7,943 nt of DNA from JAQGMV01 sp035525455 (lineage in GTDB: Bacteria; Pseudomonadota; Gammaproteobacteria; Burkholderiales; SG8-41), in the NCBI GenBank assembly GCA_035525455.1, contig DATLEF010000099.1, forward strand, positions 1-7,943, given 5' to 3'. The position numbers and the translations under genes are program-made. Each line of letters starts with the position of its first letter. Positions within the stretch are counted from its first letter, which is position 1. Under the pieces are notes generated by a model. It saw nothing but the letters and a program-made list of their open reading frames with translations. It did no database searches and was not told the DNA's origin. Shown here piece by piece: positions 5,867 to 7,943 of the stretch.

Positions 5867-7234
5867 ATCTGCTTTCACCGCGAGCAGCGCGTGCCGGAAA
5901 TCTTCCTGGATGCGTTTCAGCGCCGCCTCGTTGTCCGCTTCGAAACGCAGCACGATGACAGGCGTCGTGTTCGAAGGCCGCGCGAGCCCGAACCCGTCGC
6001 GATACTCCACGCGCAAGCCGTCGATCGTGATGAGCTCCTGCGCGCCTTCGAAGCGTGCCGTCTGCTTGAGCTTTTCGATAAGCGCGTAATTTTCGCCTTC
6101 CGCCGTTTTCACGTGCAGCTCGGGGGTGCTCAGCGCGTCCGGAAGCTCTTCCAGCACGCGGCTCACGTCTTTCTCGCGAGATAGAATTTCCAGCAGCCGG
6201 GCGCCTGCATACAGCGCGTCGTCGAACCCGTACCAGCGTTCCTTGAAGAAGATGTGGCCGCTCATCTCGCCGGCCAGCGGCGCGCCGGTTTCCCTCAACT
6301 TGGCTTTGATGAACGAGTGGCCGGTCTTGCTCATCGTAGGCTTCCCACCGCGCTCACGAATCCATGAGTAGAGGTTACGCGTCGACTTCACGTCGAAAAT
6401 GATTTCAGCGCCCGGATTGCGCGAGAGCACGTCGGCTGCGAATAGCATCAGCTGCCGGTCGGGGTAAATGATCTTGCCGCTTTTAGTGACGACGCCGAGG
6501 CGGTCGCCGTCGCCGTCGAACGCAAAGCCGATATCGCCTTCGCGCTTTAGGGTGTCTATGACGTCGGCCAGATTCGCCGGATTCGACGGGTCCGGGTGAT
6601 GATTGGGGAAAGTGCCGTCGACTTCGCAGTAGAGCTCTGTGACCGTGCAGCCCAGCCGCCGGTAGAGCTCCGGAGCCGTCGCGCCGGGGACGCCGTTGCC
6701 GCAGTCGACGACGATGCTCAGCGGGCGCGCGAGCTTCACGTCGGAGACGATGCGCTCGAGATACGCCTCGCGGATGTCACGCGTTGTATACGAGCCGCTT
6801 CCGCTTGCCAGATTGCCGCTTTCGATGCGCTGACGCAGGGCCTGGATCGCTTCGCCGGCAAGCGTGTCGCCGCCGAGCACGACCTTGAGCCCGTTGTATT
6901 CGGGCGGATTGTGCGAACCGGTGATGGCCACACCGGACTGGGTGCCGAGATGGTACGCGGCGAAATAGAGCATGGGCGTCGCCACCTGGCCCACGTCGAC
7001 GACGTCGACACCGGTCGACTGGATGCCGCGTGCAAGCGCCGCAGAAAGCTCGGGGCCCGAAAGGCGTCCATCTCGCCCGATGGCGATTGCGGTCTGACTG
7101 CGCGCGCGCGCTTCGGAACCGATGGCGCGGCCGATCAGCTCGGTGACCTGCGGCGTGAGCGCCGTAGTGACGATGCCGCGCACGTCATAGGCTTTGAAAA
7201 TCTCCGGTGGAACGCGATGCCCTGCTGCTGTCAT
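5849..7234 (-). CDS. algC: Phosphomannomutase/phosphoglucomutase (AlgC/ManB type)
   Basis: This enzyme interconverts the 6-phosphate and 1-phosphate forms of mannose and glucose in the cytoplasm, feeding nucleotide sugars for exopolysaccharide and lipopolysaccharide. At 461 residues it has the usual length for the alpha-D-phosphohexomutase family with all four domains. FKAYDVRG (13-20) is the N-terminal signature. TGSHNPPEYNGLK (105-117) holds the phospho-acceptor S107. DGDGDR (240-245) gives the metal ligands D240, D242 and D244. GEMSGH (322-327) is the sugar-binding loop with E323, S325 and H327. RPSNTTP (419-425) is the phosphate-binding loop in domain 4. Each site lies one to two residues from its position in the Pseudomonas aeruginosa enzyme, so it is intact and probably has dual specificity. 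The ATG lies 3 nt after the stop of the hydrolase gene, with only a weak GCGGA-like site, so translation is probably coupled. The symbol is by family; pmm or manB would also serve. Confidence 0.97.
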   Translation of the reverse strand: MTAAGHRVPPEIFKAYDVRGIVTTALTPQVTELIGRAIGSEARARSQTAIAIGRDGRLSGPELSAALARGIQSTGVDVVDVGQVATPMLYFAAYHLGTQSGVAITGSHNPPEYNGLKVVLGGDTLAGEAIQALRQRIESGNLASGSGSYTTRDIREAYLERIVSDVKLARPLSIVVDCGNGVPGATAPELYRRLGCTVTELYCEVDGTFPNHHPDPSNPANLADVIDTLKREGDIGFAFDGDGDRLGVVTKSGKIIYPDRQLMLFAADVLSRNPGAEIIFDVKSTRNLYSWIRERGGKPTMSKTGHSFIKAKLRETGAPLAGEMSGHIFFKERWYGFDDALYAGARLLEILSREKDVSRVLEELPDALSTPELHVKTAEGENYALIEKLKQTARFEGAQELITIDGLRVEYRDGFGLARPSNTTPVIVLRFEADNEAALKRIQEDFRHALLAVKADLRLPF

Positions 7235-7237
7235 GGA

Positions 7238-7943
7238 TCAATCCGCATGGTCTGCACTGAAAAAATCGATGATACGCCGCGGCAGCCACTCGAGGTGGCC
7301 TGGAAAACGTCCGCTTACGAAACCCACGTGACCGCCGTGCTCGGGAAACTCGAGGCAGACCGCGGATGAAACTTCATTACGGCGCGGCAATGCGGTATGC
7401 GGCAGAAATGGATCGTTACGCGCGTTCAGGACGAGTGTAGGCAGCGCGATACGCGCGAGCCACGGTTTCGCGCTCGCGCGCGTCCAGTAATCGTCTGTAT
7501 CGCGAAAGCCGTGCAGCGGCGCAGTCACGACGTTGTCGAATGCGCGCAATGTGCGCGCGGAGCTCACGAGGGCAGCGTCGTAGAGCTCGGGATAAAGGCG
7601 CGCCTTCGCCAGCGACTTTCGTTTCAGCGTCGAAAGGAAAGCGCGTGTGTACACGAGATTGAAGCCTCGGCCGAGCGCATCGCCGGCCGCCATCAAATCC
7701 ATCGGCGCCGATACGGCTGCTGCGCGAGCAACGAGCGCGCGGGCAGCGTCGCCTTGCTCGCCGAGCCATTTCAGCAGCGCGTTGCCCCCGAGCGAGACAC
7801 CGACCACGTTTATCGTTGTGCCCGGGTTTTCAGAGCGCAGCCGCCGTACCATCCAGTCGATCTCCGCGCTGTCTCCGGAATGGTACGCGCGCGGCAATTT
7901 GTTGGGCTCGCCGCTGCAGCCGCGGAAATGAATCACGACGCCG
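7238..7943 (-). CDS. yheT: YheT-family alpha/beta-fold hydrolase, N-terminus cut by window edge
   Basis: The frame runs off the right edge, so the visible 235 codons lack roughly the first 80-90 residues. The segment near the edge, VVIHFRGCSGEPNKLPRAYH, is the hallmark of this family, in which HFRG helps form the oxyanion region. Downstream the nucleophile elbow VVGVSLGGN carries the catalytic Ser (codon 7793-7795). The acid is the Asp of NARNDPFLP (codon 7412-7414) and the base is the second His of EHGGHVGFV (codon 7328-7330). The catalytic triad is complete. Family members are serine hydrolases acting on esters, but the natural substrate in bacteria is not settled. No membrane helix is visible in this part. 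The gene ends 3 nt before the mutase start on the same strand, so the two are probably one operon whose promoter lies outside the window. The GTG at 7934-7936 is an internal Val codon, not the start. Confidence 0.92.
   Translation of the reverse strand, partial: GVVIHFRGCSGEPNKLPRAYHSGDSAEIDWMVRRLRSENPGTTINVVGVSLGGNALLKWLGEQGDAARALVARAAAVSAPMDLMAAGDALGRGFNLVYTRAFLSTLKRKSLAKARLYPELYDAALVSSARTLRAFDNVVTAPLHGFRDTDDYWTRASAKPWLARIALPTLVLNARNDPFLPHTALPRRNEVSSAVCLEFPEHGGHVGFVSGRFPGHLEWLPRRIIDFFSADHAD

Noticed and set aside
6596..7369. Plus-strand frame of 257 codons opposite the mutase and hydrolase
   Set aside because: It crosses the junction of two certain genes on the other strand and has no recognisable domain.
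7934..7936. GTG as the start of the hydrolase
   Set aside because: It lies inside the conserved VVIHFRGCSGEP segment, so it is an internal Val codon and the true start is beyond the window.

Overview
The window looks like chromosomal DNA from a GC-rich betaproteobacterium, probably Burkholderiales or a relative. The main clue is a Bug/TctC-type periplasmic solute-binding receptor at the left edge, a family greatly expanded in that group. The AlaRS, the AlgC-type mutase and the YheT-type hydrolase fit this placement but do not prove it. The species cannot be named from the sequence.

Left part (1-1854): a Bug receptor gene enters from the left edge on the + strand. It is broken by one in-frame TAG at 626-628, after which 51 well-conserved C-terminal codons continue in the same frame to TAA at 782-784. 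A TPR-methyltransferase fusion gene converges on it from the - strand, and the two terminal stop codons overlap. A short AT-rich spacer (1855-1963) separates the methyltransferase from the divergent alaS.

Centre (1964-5866, all +): a full-length alanyl-tRNA synthetase gene comes first. It is followed closely by a 75-residue KTSC-like small protein of lower GC, a small three-helix membrane protein of unknown function, and a single-domain cupin. The cupin has a near-perfect Shine-Dalgarno sequence and an 18-bp perfect palindrome upstream.

Right part (5849-7943, all -): a YheT-family alpha/beta hydrolase, cut by the right edge, is followed after 3 nt by a complete phosphomannomutase/phosphoglucomutase gene. 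The two are very likely co-transcribed. The mutase 3' end overlaps the cupin 3' end by 18 nt on opposite strands.

Overall this is mostly ordinary, tightly packed housekeeping and accessory sequence. I see no RNA gene, insertion sequence, CRISPR array or phage module, and no gene-free stretch longer than about 160 bases. I do not see convincing evidence of a new multi-gene system. The points most worth a second look are the lone nonsense codon in the receptor gene, the two overlapping convergent gene ends, the palindrome before the cupin, and the two small uncharacterised genes behind alaS.
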